From Dyella sp. EPa41 (GTDB lineage Bacteria; Pseudomonadota; Gammaproteobacteria; Xanthomonadales; Rhodanobacteraceae): a stretch of 36,800 bases of DNA. The notes below the pieces were generated by a model. It made no database searches. It had not been told where the DNA came from and was given only the letters and a program-made list of their open reading frames with translations. A program made the translations under genes and the position numbers. The stretch covers positions 1-36,800 of the forward strand of contig NZ_BCPR01000045.1 in the NCBI RefSeq assembly GCF_016586165.1. Reading direction: 5' to 3'. The first letter of the stretch is position 1, and each line of letters begins with the position of its first letter. Below are positions 22,349-30,897 of the stretch, one piece after another.

Positions 22349-24648
22349 ATGCGTGTGCGCAAGGACGGAGCGGTCGCGCCAGGGGTCATGCTGTTGATCG
22401 GCGTATTGCTGGTGCAGTGGCTGCCGATATTGCCACCGCGCTGGTCCTGCGCGGCCCTGGCTGCGGGTTCCCTGTTGATCATGCGGGTCGTGCCGCGCGG
22501 GCGGTGGCTGGCGTGGTGCCTCTTCGGCGTGGCGTGGGCCTGCTGGCGCGGTGGCGTGGCGATGGACGCACGCCTGCCCCGTGAGCTGGAAGGCATGGAT
22601 GTGCGCGTCGTGGGTCGCGTCGTCGACCTTCCATCGGCGCGCGAGGACGCTACCGGCTTCCTGTTGTCGATCGAGACGGCGGCGTTGGGCGAGCGGAGCC
22701 TGCCGCTGCATGGACGCGTGCGCGTGAACTGGTACGACGATGCGCCGTCCCTATCGCCGTGCAGCCGCTGGGAACTCGTCGTCCGGCTCAAGCGGCCGCG
22801 CGGCCTGATGAATCCGGGCGGCGCCGACAGCGAGCGCAGCGCGCTGGAACGCGGCATCGTGGCGACGGGGTACGTCCGCGACGATCCGGGCAATCGCCTC
22901 CTCCAGGTTGGGCGCTGTATCGATGGTGTTCGTGCCGCGATCAGTGGTGCCATCGCTGCGCGTGTGGAAAACACGCGCGACGCGGCGCTGCTGCAGGCGT
23001 TCGCCGTCGGCGATGTCCGCGGGCTGACGACGCGCGACTGGGCCGTGGCGCGCGCCAACGGCATCCCCCACCTGCTGTCGATCTCGGGATTCCATGTCGG
23101 CGTGGCGGCGGTGTTCGGGGTGTGGCTGGCGCGGCTGCTCTACGTGCTTTGGCCCACGCTTGCCTTGCGGATGCCCCGCTTGCCGGTGCAAGCCGCGTCG
23201 GCCTTGCTGGTGGCGGGCGCCTACAGCGCGCTGGCCGGCTTCGGGCTGCCCACGGTGCGTACCTTGCTCATGATCGCGGTGGTTGCGCTGGCCCGGGGAT
23301 TGCGTCGCGCGCCCAACGGATTGCAGTCGCTGGCGCTGGCCTTGTTCGTGGTGCTGCTGTTCGATCCGCTCAGCGTATTGGCGGCGGGCTTCTGGTTGTC
23401 GTTCGTGGGCGTGGCGTTCCTGATGGTGTGCATGGCGAATCGCGGGGACGGGCTGCGCGGTTTCGTGCAGGAGCTCACCTCCACGCAGCTCCTGATGACG
23501 GTATCGCTGCTTCCGTTGACCATGTGGTTCTTCGGCCAGGCCTCGCTGGTCGGCGCTTTGTCCAATCTGGTCGCCGTGCCGTTCGTCAGCTTCGTGATCG
23601 TGCCTTGCACGCTGGCGAGCATCGTCCTGCTGGGCATCTGTCCGGCGCTGGCTTCTCCCGTGCTGTGGCTGGCGGGACACCTGGCGCATGCGCAGTGGTG
23701 GCTGCTCGATGAGATGGCGACGTGGCCGGGTGCCCTGTGGTACCTGCCCGAAGTCCCCTGTGTGCCTTGCTGCTGGCGATGCTGGGTGCGCTCTGGGTTT
23801 TCATGCCAAGAGGCGTGCCGTTGCGCTGGGCGGGCGGCCTGCTGTTCCTGCCGCTGGTGCTGCCGGTCCGCGACGCGCCGGCGCAGGGAGGATTCCAGTT
23901 GTGGACACTGGACGTGGGGCAGGGCCTGGCGGTGCTGGTGCGCACCGAACATCATGCGCTGGTCTACGACGCCGGTGCGCGGTTTCCCTCGGACTTCGAC
24001 ATGGGCGAAGTCGCGGTGCTGCCTTCGCTGCATGCACTGGGTATCCGGCAGCTGGACCTGTTGGTCGCCAGCCACGCCGACAACGATCATTCCGGCGGTA
24101 TACCGTCGGTCGCCGCCGAGTATCCGGGGGCGGAGCGCTACTCCGGCGAGCCCGAACGCCTGACCCTGCCGATGAAGCCATGCGTGCCTGGCCAGTCATG
24201 GTCCTGGGACGGGGTCGTGGTGAGCGTGCTGCCATCGGGTGGGCCTGGTGGGCAGGCCAACGATCGTTCCTGTGTGTTGCTGGTCGAAGGGAGTGGCGGG
24301 CGTGCGCTGCTCACGGCCGACATCACCTCCCGCATCGAGCCCACCGTGGTCGCGGCCATACCGCCCGGGCCGCCCATGGTGCTCTCGGTGCCGCATCACG
24401 GCAGCCGCACCTCGTCGAGCAGCGCGCTCCTGGCTGGCACGAAGCCGATGCTGGCCCTGATTTCCTCCGGGTGGCGCAATCGCTTTCGTCACCCGCATCC
24501 CCTTGTGGTCAAGCGCTACGAGGATGCCGACATCCCTTGGCTGAACACGGCGACCAGTGGCGCGATCGAGGTGGTGTTTCCGCCGGACGCACCGCCCCAT
24601 GTGGCCGCCCGCTGGCGGCAACGCCAGACTCGCTACTGGCGCGAATGA
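22349..24648 (+). pseudogene. comEC: comEC (DNA internalisation/competence protein ComEC/Rec2), interrupted by a frameshift
   Basis: ComEC forms the inner-membrane channel for single-stranded DNA in natural transformation. The first frame (22349 to about 23758) encodes the DUF4131-like N-terminus and the Competence domain with many membrane helices, including ARANGIPHLLSISGFHVGV and GFGLPTVRTLLMIAV. The second frame (to 24648) encodes the C-terminal metallo-beta-lactamase domain: LDVGQGLAVLV, SHADNDHSGG, VPHHGSRTS. The switch occurs at the C-run 23755-23758. One extra C would join LPEVP directly to LCALLLAMLG and give an intact 766-residue protein of normal length. Both halves look otherwise well preserved, so this is either a recent inactivation, a phase-variable tract or a sequencing error. 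Confidence 0.88.
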
Positions 24649-24714
24649 GGCTGAGACTGGGCCGGTGCATGGCGCAACTGCCACCGGCGCCGCGGAACGG
24701 CGAGGCTAGACTGT

Positions 24715-24720
24715 TATGAT
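24715..24720 (+). promoter_or_regulatory. Possible extended -10 promoter of the exbB-exbD-msbA-lpxK operon
   Basis: TGTTATGAT at 24712-24720 resembles an extended -10 (TGn before TATGAT) and lies 38 nt upstream of the exbB-like GTG start. No clear -35 hexamer is seen, as allowed for extended -10 promoters. Confidence 0.35.
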
Positions 24721-24757
24721 GCCCCCCTCCTAAACGATCGAGTGGTCCGGAGTCGTT

Positions 24758-25411
24758 GTGCTGGAAATCCTGATGGCTGGTGGCTGGGCGATGCTGCCCA
24801 TCCTGATCTGTTCGGCGGTCGCGTTGGCGATCGTGCTGGAGCGTTGCTGGACCTTGCGCCGTCGTTCGGTGCTGCCGCCTGGACTGGGCGATGAAGTGCG
24901 CGACTGGGCGCGTTCGGGCCAGCTCGATCCCAACCATCTCAATACCCTGGCCAGCGGTTCGCCGCTGGGAGAGTTGCTGGCTTCCGCGCTGGCCGTGCGC
25001 AACCGTCCGCGCGAGCTGATCAAGGAGCGCATCGAGGACACCGGCCGCCACGTGGTGCACCGCATGGAGCGCTACCTCAATACGCTCGGCACCATCGCGC
25101 TGATCGGCCCGCTGCTCGGCCTGCTCGGCACCGTGATCGGCCTGATCCGCATGTTCATGGAAGTGATGCGCGGCGGCGTGGGCGACCCCATGAAGATGGC
25201 CGGCGGCATCGGCGAGGCGCTGATCTGCACCGCCACCGGCCTGATCGTGGCCATTCCGGCCTATGTGCTGCATCGCTACTTCCGTTCCAAGGTCGCGGGT
25301 TATTGCGTCGAGATGGAAAAGCAGGCCACCCAGCTGCTCGACGAACTGACCGTCAACCAGCCGGCCCCTCGTTCGCGCACCCCTCGCGCCACCGAGTCGA
25401 GCGCGAGCTGA
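24758..25411 (+). CDS. exbB: MotA/TolQ/ExbB proton channel family protein
   Basis: ExbB/TolQ proteins form the proton-conducting stator that energises TonB- or Tol-like systems. The 217-residue product has three helices. The N-terminal one (GGWAMLPILICSAVALAIVLER) is followed by a cytoplasmic loop and then the two conserved helices with LGTIALIGPLLGLLGTVIGLI and GGIGEALICTATGLIVAIPAYV. The start is GTG at 24758 with GGAG 5 nt upstream. The pairing with exbD and msbA is known in several proteobacteria. No TonB-like gene is adjacent, so the driven partner is unknown. Confidence 0.93.
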   Translation: MLEILMAGGWAMLPILICSAVALAIVLERCWTLRRRSVLPPGLGDEVRDWARSGQLDPNHLNTLASGSPLGELLASALAVRNRPRELIKERIEDTGRHVVHRMERYLNTLGTIALIGPLLGLLGTVIGLIRMFMEVMRGGVGDPMKMAGGIGEALICTATGLIVAIPAYVLHRYFRSKVAGYCVEMEKQATQLLDELTVNQPAPRSRTPRATESSAS

Positions 25412-25414
25412 CGC

Positions 25415-25846
25415 ATGCGTATCGGCAACGACCGCCGGCAGGATGATTTCGAGATCAACGTGATCTCGCTGATCGACGTGCTGCTTACCCTGCTGATGTT
25501 CTTCGTGCTCACCACCACCTTCATCCAGCACTCGCGGATGCAGGTGACGCTGCCCAAGGCCAGCGCCGAGGAACGCGACATGCAGGCGCCCGCGCTCACC
25601 GTGGTGGTGGATCGCGACGGCCATTTCTTCGTCGGCAGCGACGAAGTGCTGGGCGAGGGCATCGAGCCGCTCAAGCAGGCCATCGCCAATGTGGCGGGGG
25701 ATGATCGCGAACGCCAGGTCACCATCCGTGCCGACGCGATGACGCCGCACCAGAACGTGGTGACGGCCATGGATGCGCTGGGCCAGCTCGGCTTCACCAA
25801 GCTGTCCATCGCGACCACGCCGAGCGAGGCGGACAAGCGTCCATGA
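25415..25846 (+). CDS. exbD: ExbD/TolR biopolymer transport protein
   Basis: The 143-residue partner of the ExbB-like channel. It has a short cytoplasmic N-terminus, one helix containing the proton-carrying aspartate in INVISLIDVLLTLLMFFVLT, and a periplasmic domain ending in LTVVVDRDGHFFVG and VTIRADAMTPHQNVVTAMD. It begins 3 nt after exbB and overlaps msbA by 4 nt. Confidence 0.94.
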   Translation: MRIGNDRRQDDFEINVISLIDVLLTLLMFFVLTTTFIQHSRMQVTLPKASAEERDMQAPALTVVVDRDGHFFVGSDEVLGEGIEPLKQAIANVAGDDRERQVTIRADAMTPHQNVVTAMDALGQLGFTKLSIATTPSEADKRP

Positions 25847-27615
25847 GCGACCGCAAAGTCGCGATCTGGGACGCTCATACGCGGGAAGTCTACAAGCGGC
25901 TGCTGGGCTACACCCGGCGATTCTGGGTGGTGGGCGTCATTGCCCTCATCGGCATGGCGATCGACGGCGGCGGCCTGGCGGTGTTCACCAAGCTGCTGGT
26001 GCCGATGATCGACAAGCTGTTCGCCGAGAAGGATCCGGTGCTGATCTTCTGGATGCCGATCTGGATCATCCTGATTTTCCTCGTGCGCGGCATCGGCACC
26101 TTCGCCAGCAGCTACGGCGTGGCCTATATCGGCCGCAACGTGGTGCAGTGCCTGCAGCGCGACGTGTTCGCCTCGTACCTGCGACTGCCGGCGAGCTTCT
26201 TCGGGCAGGAGCATTCGGGCCACCAGGTGTCGCGCATCACCTACACCAGCGAACAGGTGGCCTCGGCCTCGACCGACGCGGTGAAGGTGGTGGTGACCGA
26301 AGGCATGACGGTGATCGGCATGCTGTACGTGATGCTGAGCACCAGTGCCTACCTGACGCTCGCATTGTTCATCATGGTGCCGCTGATCATGCTGATCGCC
26401 ACCATCGTGAGCCGTCGCTACCGCAGCATCAGCCGGCGCATCCAGGGCATGATGGGTTCGGTGACCGGCACGGTGGAGGAATCGGTCGAGGCGAACCGCG
26501 AGATCCGCATCTACGGCGGCCAGCAGCACGCGGCGAACCGTTTCGACGAAGTGACCACCCACACGCGTCGCCTCAACCTCAAGGTCGCCTCGACCAACGC
26601 CCAATCCAGCACGGCCGTCCAGACGGTGGCGGCGCTGGCGCTCGCGGCGATGGTGTTCCTGGCGACGCGGCCGGGCCAGATCGAGCAGATGTCCGCGGGT
26701 GTGTTCATCGCGGTGCTCACGGCGATGGGCGGCATGCTGCCGTCGCTCAAGCGCCTGGCGAATATCCAGTCGAATATCCAGAGCGGCATCTCGGCGGCCG
26801 AGAACCTGTTCGAGATCATCGATATGGCGCCCGAGGTCGACGCCGGCACGAAGGTGCTGGAGCGCACCCGCGGCGACATCCGCTTCGAGGACGTGGGGCT
26901 GGTCTATCCGCGCGGTGATTTCCAGGCGTTGCGTGGCGTCGACCTGCATTGCGCGCCCGGCACGGTGACGGCGCTGGTGGGGCGCTCGGGCAGCGGCAAG
27001 AGCAGCCTGGTCAGCCTGCTGCCGCGCTTCAACGCCCCCACGAGCGGGCGCATCCTGGTGGACGGCGAGAACTACGAGTCGTTCACCCTGGCCTCGTTGC
27101 GCCGCCAGATCGCCTGGGTCGGCCAGAACGTGGTGTTGTTCGACGGCACGGTGGCGGAAAACATCGCCTATGGCGAATTGGCCGGCGCCAGCGAGCCGGA
27201 GATCCTCGCGGCGGCGGAAGCCGCCAACGCATTGGAATTCATCCGGCGGCTGCCACAGGGCATCCATACGCCGATCGGGCAGGGCGGCAACCTGCTCTCG
27301 GGCGGCCAACGCCAGCGCCTCGCCATTGCCCGCGCGATGTTGAAGAACGCCCCGATCCTGGTGCTGGACGAAGCCACCAGCGCGCTCGATACCGAATCCG
27401 AGCGATTGATCCAGCAGGGTCTTCAGCACCTGATGAGGGATCGTACGACGCTGGTGATCGCGCACCGCCTTTCCACCATCGAGCATGCCGACCAGATCGC
27501 CGTGATGGACCAGGGGCGCATCGTCGAGCGTGGCACGCACGCCGAACTGCTTGCGCGGGGCGGCCATTACGCCGCCCTGCACCGGATGCAATTCCACGAT
27601 GCCCCGGCCGACTGA
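25843..27615 (+). CDS. msbA: Lipid A export permease/ATP-binding protein MsbA
   Basis: MsbA flips lipid A-core across the inner membrane. The 590-residue half-transporter has six N-terminal helices with the signature FFGQEHSGHQVSRITYTSEQ, followed by the ATPase. The ATPase carries Walker A GRSGSGKSS (about residue 377), the D-loop/signature region LLSGGQRQRLAIARAM, Walker B ILVLDEATSALD and the switch histidine in LVIAHRLST. Position between exbD and lpxK confirms MsbA rather than a general ABC exporter. It overlaps both neighbours slightly, indicating translational coupling. Confidence 0.96.
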   Translation: MSDRKVAIWDAHTREVYKRLLGYTRRFWVVGVIALIGMAIDGGGLAVFTKLLVPMIDKLFAEKDPVLIFWMPIWIILIFLVRGIGTFASSYGVAYIGRNVVQCLQRDVFASYLRLPASFFGQEHSGHQVSRITYTSEQVASASTDAVKVVVTEGMTVIGMLYVMLSTSAYLTLALFIMVPLIMLIATIVSRRYRSISRRIQGMMGSVTGTVEESVEANREIRIYGGQQHAANRFDEVTTHTRRLNLKVASTNAQSSTAVQTVAALALAAMVFLATRPGQIEQMSAGVFIAVLTAMGGMLPSLKRLANIQSNIQSGISAAENLFEIIDMAPEVDAGTKVLERTRGDIRFEDVGLVYPRGDFQALRGVDLHCAPGTVTALVGRSGSGKSSLVSLLPRFNAPTSGRILVDGENYESFTLASLRRQIAWVGQNVVLFDGTVAENIAYGELAGASEPEILAAAEAANALEFIRRLPQGIHTPIGQGGNLLSGGQRQRLAIARAMLKNAPILVLDEATSALDTESERLIQQGLQHLMRDRTTLVIAHRLSTIEHADQIAVMDQGRIVERGTHAELLARGGHYAALHRMQFHDAPAD

Positions 27616-27625
27616 AGGCCACAAG

Positions 27626-28609
27626 GTGACACTGGCCGAGCGCCTCGAATCGGCCTGGTACGGCGTGGGCCGTACCCCGTGGTGGACGGCGCCACTGGCG
27701 CTGCTTTACGGCGCGCTGACCGGGCTGCGCCGCGTGCTCTACCGCATGGGACTGTTGCGCCGCGTGCGCCTGCCGGTTCCCGTCGTGGTCATCGGCAACC
27801 TCACCGCGGGAGGCACCGGCAAAACGCCCGTGACCATCGCGATCGCCGATTCGCTGCGTCGTCGTGGCTACCGACCCGGCGTCGTGAGCCGTGGCTATGG
27901 CGGATCGCAGCGGGAACCCACCTTGCTGGGCGAGTCGCCGGACCCTGCCATCGTGGGCGACGAACCCTGCCTGATCCGCGCCAGTGGTGTCGCCGTGGCC
28001 GTGGGGCGCGAGCGGCCTGCCGCGGCGAAGCTGCTGATCGAGGCCGGCTGCGATGTGGTCATTGCCGATGACGGCCTGCAGCACTATGCGCTGGCGCGCG
28101 ATATCGAGATCTGCGTGATCGACGGCGTGCGCCGCTTCGGCAACGGCCGCCTGCTGCCGGCAGGCCCGCTGCGCGAGCCGTTGTCACGCCTGCAGCGGGT
28201 GGATTTTCGCATCTGCAACGGCGGCGCGGTCGCTCCGGGCGACATCCCCATGCAGCTGCAAGGCGGCCAGGCAAGGGCGCTGGTGGACGGGCAGCAGAAG
28301 TCGCTGGCCGATTTCGCGGGGCAAGAGGTACATGCGGTGGCGGCCATTGGCCACCCGCAGCGTTTCTTCGCCAGCCTGCGGGCGCAGGGCGTGGAAGTCA
28401 TCGAGCACGCGTTTCCCGATCATCATGCGTTTACGCGGGGCGAGCTCGCGTTCAATGACGACAGGGCGGTGCTGATGACGGAGAAGGATGCCGTGAAGTG
28501 TCTCTCGTTCGCCCAGGCGCACTGGTGGGCCGTACCCGTACGCGCCGTGCTTCCCCAGGCCTTTTTCGATGAGTTCGACGAACGGCTGCGGCGGTTCGCC
28601 GGGCCTTGA
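27626..28609 (+). CDS. lpxK: Tetraacyldisaccharide 4'-kinase LpxK
   Basis: LpxK phosphorylates the 4' position of the lipid A precursor at the inner membrane. The 327-residue product has an N-terminal membrane-associated helix, a Walker A-like P-loop GNLTAGGTGKTP (residues 57-68), VVSRGYGG, DDGLQHYALARD and HAFPDHHAFT, all LpxK signatures. The GTG at 27626 is preferred because GAAGG lies 8-12 nt upstream and the length then matches the E. coli enzyme (328). An ATG at 27599 would add nine residues and overlap msbA by 17 nt. A strong terminator follows. Confidence 0.94.
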   Translation: MTLAERLESAWYGVGRTPWWTAPLALLYGALTGLRRVLYRMGLLRRVRLPVPVVVIGNLTAGGTGKTPVTIAIADSLRRRGYRPGVVSRGYGGSQREPTLLGESPDPAIVGDEPCLIRASGVAVAVGRERPAAAKLLIEAGCDVVIADDGLQHYALARDIEICVIDGVRRFGNGRLLPAGPLREPLSRLQRVDFRICNGGAVAPGDIPMQLQGGQARALVDGQQKSLADFAGQEVHAVAAIGHPQRFFASLRAQGVEVIEHAFPDHHAFTRGELAFNDDRAVLMTEKDAVKCLSFAQAHWWAVPVRAVLPQAFFDEFDERLRRFAGP

Positions 28610-28628
28610 GCATGGGGCAGTGCGCAAG

Positions 28629-28657
28629 AAAAAGCCGGCCACGCGGGCCGGCTTTTT
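28629..28657. terminator. Rho-independent terminator after lpxK, bidirectional
   Basis: AAAAAGCCGGCC (28629-28640) pairs perfectly with GGCCGGCTTTTT (28646-28657) around a 5-nt loop. The T-run on the plus strand ends the exbB-lpxK operon. The A-run makes it function equally on the minus strand for the convergent glycine-zipper gene. Confidence 0.92.
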
Positions 28658-28675
28658 CCGGGGCGGCCATGGCGC

Positions 28676-29149
28676 TTACTGGATGCGCACGATATTGCCG
28701 CTCGGATCGATCTGCACCAGGTCGCCCACGCGAATGGCGCTGGCGTCCGGCACGGTGACATTGCTGTAGGCGCCATTGCCCATCTTGATGCGCAGCGAGA
28801 AGCTCTGGCTGCCGCGGCCGCTGTTGGCGCCGATGCGGTTGCCCGCGTAGCCGCCGCCCACGGCGCCGGCCACCGTGGCAAGCGTCCTGCCCTTGCCGCC
28901 GCCGACCTGGTTGCCCAGCACGCCGCCGGCGATGCCGCCGATGATGGTGCCGGCCATGCTGTGGTCATTGCCTTGGGTGATGTTCTGGTCGATCGCTTCC
29001 ACGGTGCCGCACTGGTCGCAGCGCAGGTAGATGCCGTCGTTGCGGACCAGCACGCTGCCGTTGCTGCGCGTGGACTGGGCGGTCGCGGCCATCGGGCCTG
29101 CTGCAATCAGGACGGCCAGCGACAGCACGAGAATACGGGGGTTAAGCAT
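28676..29149 (-). CDS. Glycine-zipper 2TM-domain secreted protein with CxxC motif
   Basis: A 157-residue envelope protein related to the two lipoproteins at 12371-13419. It has a cleavable signal peptide without a lipobox (LVLSLAVLIAAGPMAATAQS), a CDQCG pair, a glycine zipper (IIGGIAGGVLGNQVGGG, then GKGRTLATVAGAVGGGYAG) and an SH3-like tail ending VQIDPSGNIVRIQ. I use the ATG at 29149, nine bases after AAGGAG. A GTG at 29155 would sit too close to that site. It is monocistronic and converges on the lpxK terminator. The near-identity of the zipper block to the other two suggests duplication. Function is unknown. Confidence 0.87.
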   Translation of the reverse strand: MLNPRILVLSLAVLIAAGPMAATAQSTRSNGSVLVRNDGIYLRCDQCGTVEAIDQNITQGNDHSMAGTIIGGIAGGVLGNQVGGGKGRTLATVAGAVGGGYAGNRIGANSGRGSQSFSLRIKMGNGAYSNVTVPDASAIRVGDLVQIDPSGNIVRIQ

Positions 29150-29296
29150 GGACACTCTCTCCTTGGGGTCGGTTGCGGCATCAGTCTAACCAGACAGACT
29201 GAACCGGCGGACAAGACCCCGCTATCATGTGGGCTTCGACGTCCTCGTGCCGTGACCGGGACAACAGGCGTCCATCGTCACCCGCGGAGTTCCCCC

Positions 29297-29695
29297 ATGA
29301 GCCTTATCCAAGTTCCGGTTTCCTACGGCGAGCTGATCGACAAGATCACCATCCTGGAGATCAAGTCCAAGCAGATTTCCGACGCCGCGAAGCTGGCCAA
29401 TGTGCGCACCGAGCTCGATCTGCTCAACACCACCTGGGCGGCGCATCCGGCTTCGCGCACCGACATCAGCGGCGAGCGCGCCCGCCTGCTCGCGGTGAAC
29501 GAGGCGCTATGGGACATCGAGGACCGCATCCGCCTGAAGGAGAAGGCCCAGGCCTTCGACAGCGAGTTCATCGAACTCGCCCGCTCGGTCTACTTCCAGA
29601 ACGACGAGCGCGCGGCGGTGAAGCGCGAGATCAACCTCAAGCTGGGTTCGCAGCTGGTCGAGGAAAAGTCCTACCAGGATTACCGCACCCCCTGA
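29297..29695 (+). CDS. DUF6165 family protein
   Basis: A 132-residue, highly charged helical protein I assign to DUF6165 from its N-terminus (VPVSYGELIDKITILEIKSK) and the YFQNDERAAVKREINLKLGS segment. No signal or membrane segment is visible. Much of the middle is predicted helical or coiled coil (ARLLAVNEALWDIEDRIRLKEKAQ). Family function is unknown; in other genomes I would expect it near polysaccharide or LPS genes, as here. GGAG at 29286-29289 serves as ribosome-binding site. A REP-like inverted pair follows the gene. Confidence 0.85.
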   Translation: MSLIQVPVSYGELIDKITILEIKSKQISDAAKLANVRTELDLLNTTWAAHPASRTDISGERARLLAVNEALWDIEDRIRLKEKAQAFDSEFIELARSVYFQNDERAAVKREINLKLGSQLVEEKSYQDYRTP

Positions 29696-29708
29696 TCCCT
29701 TGCTCGTC

Positions 29709-29790
29709 GTAGGAGCGCACCCTGTGCGCGACAAGCCTACGAAGCGGCGACGACGCAGCACCGCAGTCGCCCACAGGGTGGGCTCCTGCA
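29709..29790. repeat. REP-like inverted pair (GTAGGAGCGCACCCTGTGCGCGA type)
   Basis: A unit at 29709-29732 and its inverted, slightly diverged partner at 29766-29790 each contain GGAGC(G/C)CACCCTGTG(C/G)GCGAC in one strand. Each unit is itself palindromic. A related single unit occurs at 35843-35867. This is the widespread GTAGGAGC REP type of Xanthomonadaceae and Pseudomonas. It lies between the DUF6165 gene and the convergent heptosyltransferase gene and may act as a terminator or mRNA stabiliser. Confidence 0.75.
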
Positions 29791-29803
29791 AGTGGCGCGG
29801 CTT

Positions 29804-30847
29804 TCAGGAGAGCTGGAGGTGTTCGGCACACGCCTCGAAGCGCTCGATCACCTCATCCACGCCGATGAGGTCCATCACCCCGGGTTTCTCGATCTTGCTG
29901 CCCCAGGGAATCTCGCTGGCGGGCTTGTCGAGATATTTCCGCGAGGCTTCGTCGTATTTGTTCACGCACCAGCGGCGATCGGAATAAGGCCCGGATCGAT
30001 CCGGATTGCTCGCGGCATGCAGGCCCAGCACCTTGCAGCCCACGGCGTTGCCCATGTGCATCGGGCCGGAATCCGGCGTCAGCAGCATGGGGGCGCGCGT
30101 CAGCATGGCCATCATCTTCTTGAGCGTGTCCTTGCCGGTGAGGTCCAGCGGCGCACGCTTGCATGCCGCAAGCACGGTGTCGGCCATGCTGCGTTCCAGC
30201 ACCGAGGGGCCGCCCACCAGCACCACGCGCCAGCCACGGGCACTCGCATGGTCCATCACGGCGGCATAGCGTTCGGGGCGCCAGTTGCGCAGCGCGTGGC
30301 TGGAGGTCGGGCTCACCAGCAAGGTCGGGGCATCGCCCGGCAACTGCTCCGCGGCCCAGGCATGGTCCGCGTCGGGAATGGGAATATCCCAGCGCACCTG
30401 GGTCTGTTTCAGTCCCAGCGGCTCGCAGAAGCTGCCCATGGCGTCGAGCACGTGTTCACCGGTACGGGCGGGGACACGCTCGCCAATCACCAGACCATGG
30501 CCGTCCTTGGAGCGCGCCTTGTCGTAACCGATGCGCCGGTTCGCCTTCACGAACAGGCTGAGCAGGTTCGAGCGCAGCGCCACCTGCATGTGCAGCAACG
30601 CATCGAAGCGCTTGCCTTCCAGCGCCTTGCCGACCGCGCGCATGCCGGCGAAGCCGGCGCCCTTGTCGAACGTCACGAAGTTCACGCCGGCCAGGTCGCC
30701 GACCAGGCGCCGCTCGAGCTTGCCGACGATCCAGGTGAGTTCGAGCTGGGGCCAGGCGGCCTGCAGCGTGCGCACCAAGGGCACGACATGGGTGACGTCG
30801 CCGATGGCGGAGGTGCGCAGCAGGCAGATCGAGGCAGGAGCAGTCAT
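29804..30847 (-). CDS. Glycosyltransferase family 9 protein, LPS heptosyltransferase I-like
   Basis: GT9 enzymes add ADP-heptose to the LPS inner core. The 347-residue protein starts ICLLRTSAIGDVTHVVPLVR, the GT9 N-terminal phosphate-proximal loop. It contains VDFVTFDK-like and DALLHMQVALRSNLLSL segments. The C-terminal nucleotide-sugar site has LLVSPTSSHALRNWRPERYA, VLVGGP and LTPDSGPMHMGNAVG. The AIGDV start and the acceptor-domain pattern resemble WaaC. The ATG at 30847 gives the proper N-terminus; an upstream open stretch to 31000 is rejected because it runs into the divergent kdkA gene. It is divergent from kdkA with a 50-nt shared promoter region. Confidence 0.9.
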   Translation of the reverse strand: MTAPASICLLRTSAIGDVTHVVPLVRTLQAAWPQLELTWIVGKLERRLVGDLAGVNFVTFDKGAGFAGMRAVGKALEGKRFDALLHMQVALRSNLLSLFVKANRRIGYDKARSKDGHGLVIGERVPARTGEHVLDAMGSFCEPLGLKQTQVRWDIPIPDADHAWAAEQLPGDAPTLLVSPTSSHALRNWRPERYAAVMDHASARGWRVVLVGGPSVLERSMADTVLAACKRAPLDLTGKDTLKKMMAMLTRAPMLLTPDSGPMHMGNAVGCKVLGLHAASNPDRSGPYSDRRWCVNKYDEASRKYLDKPASEIPWGSKIEKPGVMDLIGVDEVIERFEACAEHLQLS

Positions 30848-30897
30848 TAGGCTAGAATCGCTGGAATAGGGCTTGGAGCGGCGTCGGAAGCACAGGT

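Noticed and set aside
25300-27624. A 774-codon open frame on the minus strand opposite msbA
   Set aside because: It is a shadow of exbB-exbD-msbA; the composition is rich in His, Arg and Gln and there is no recognisable domain.
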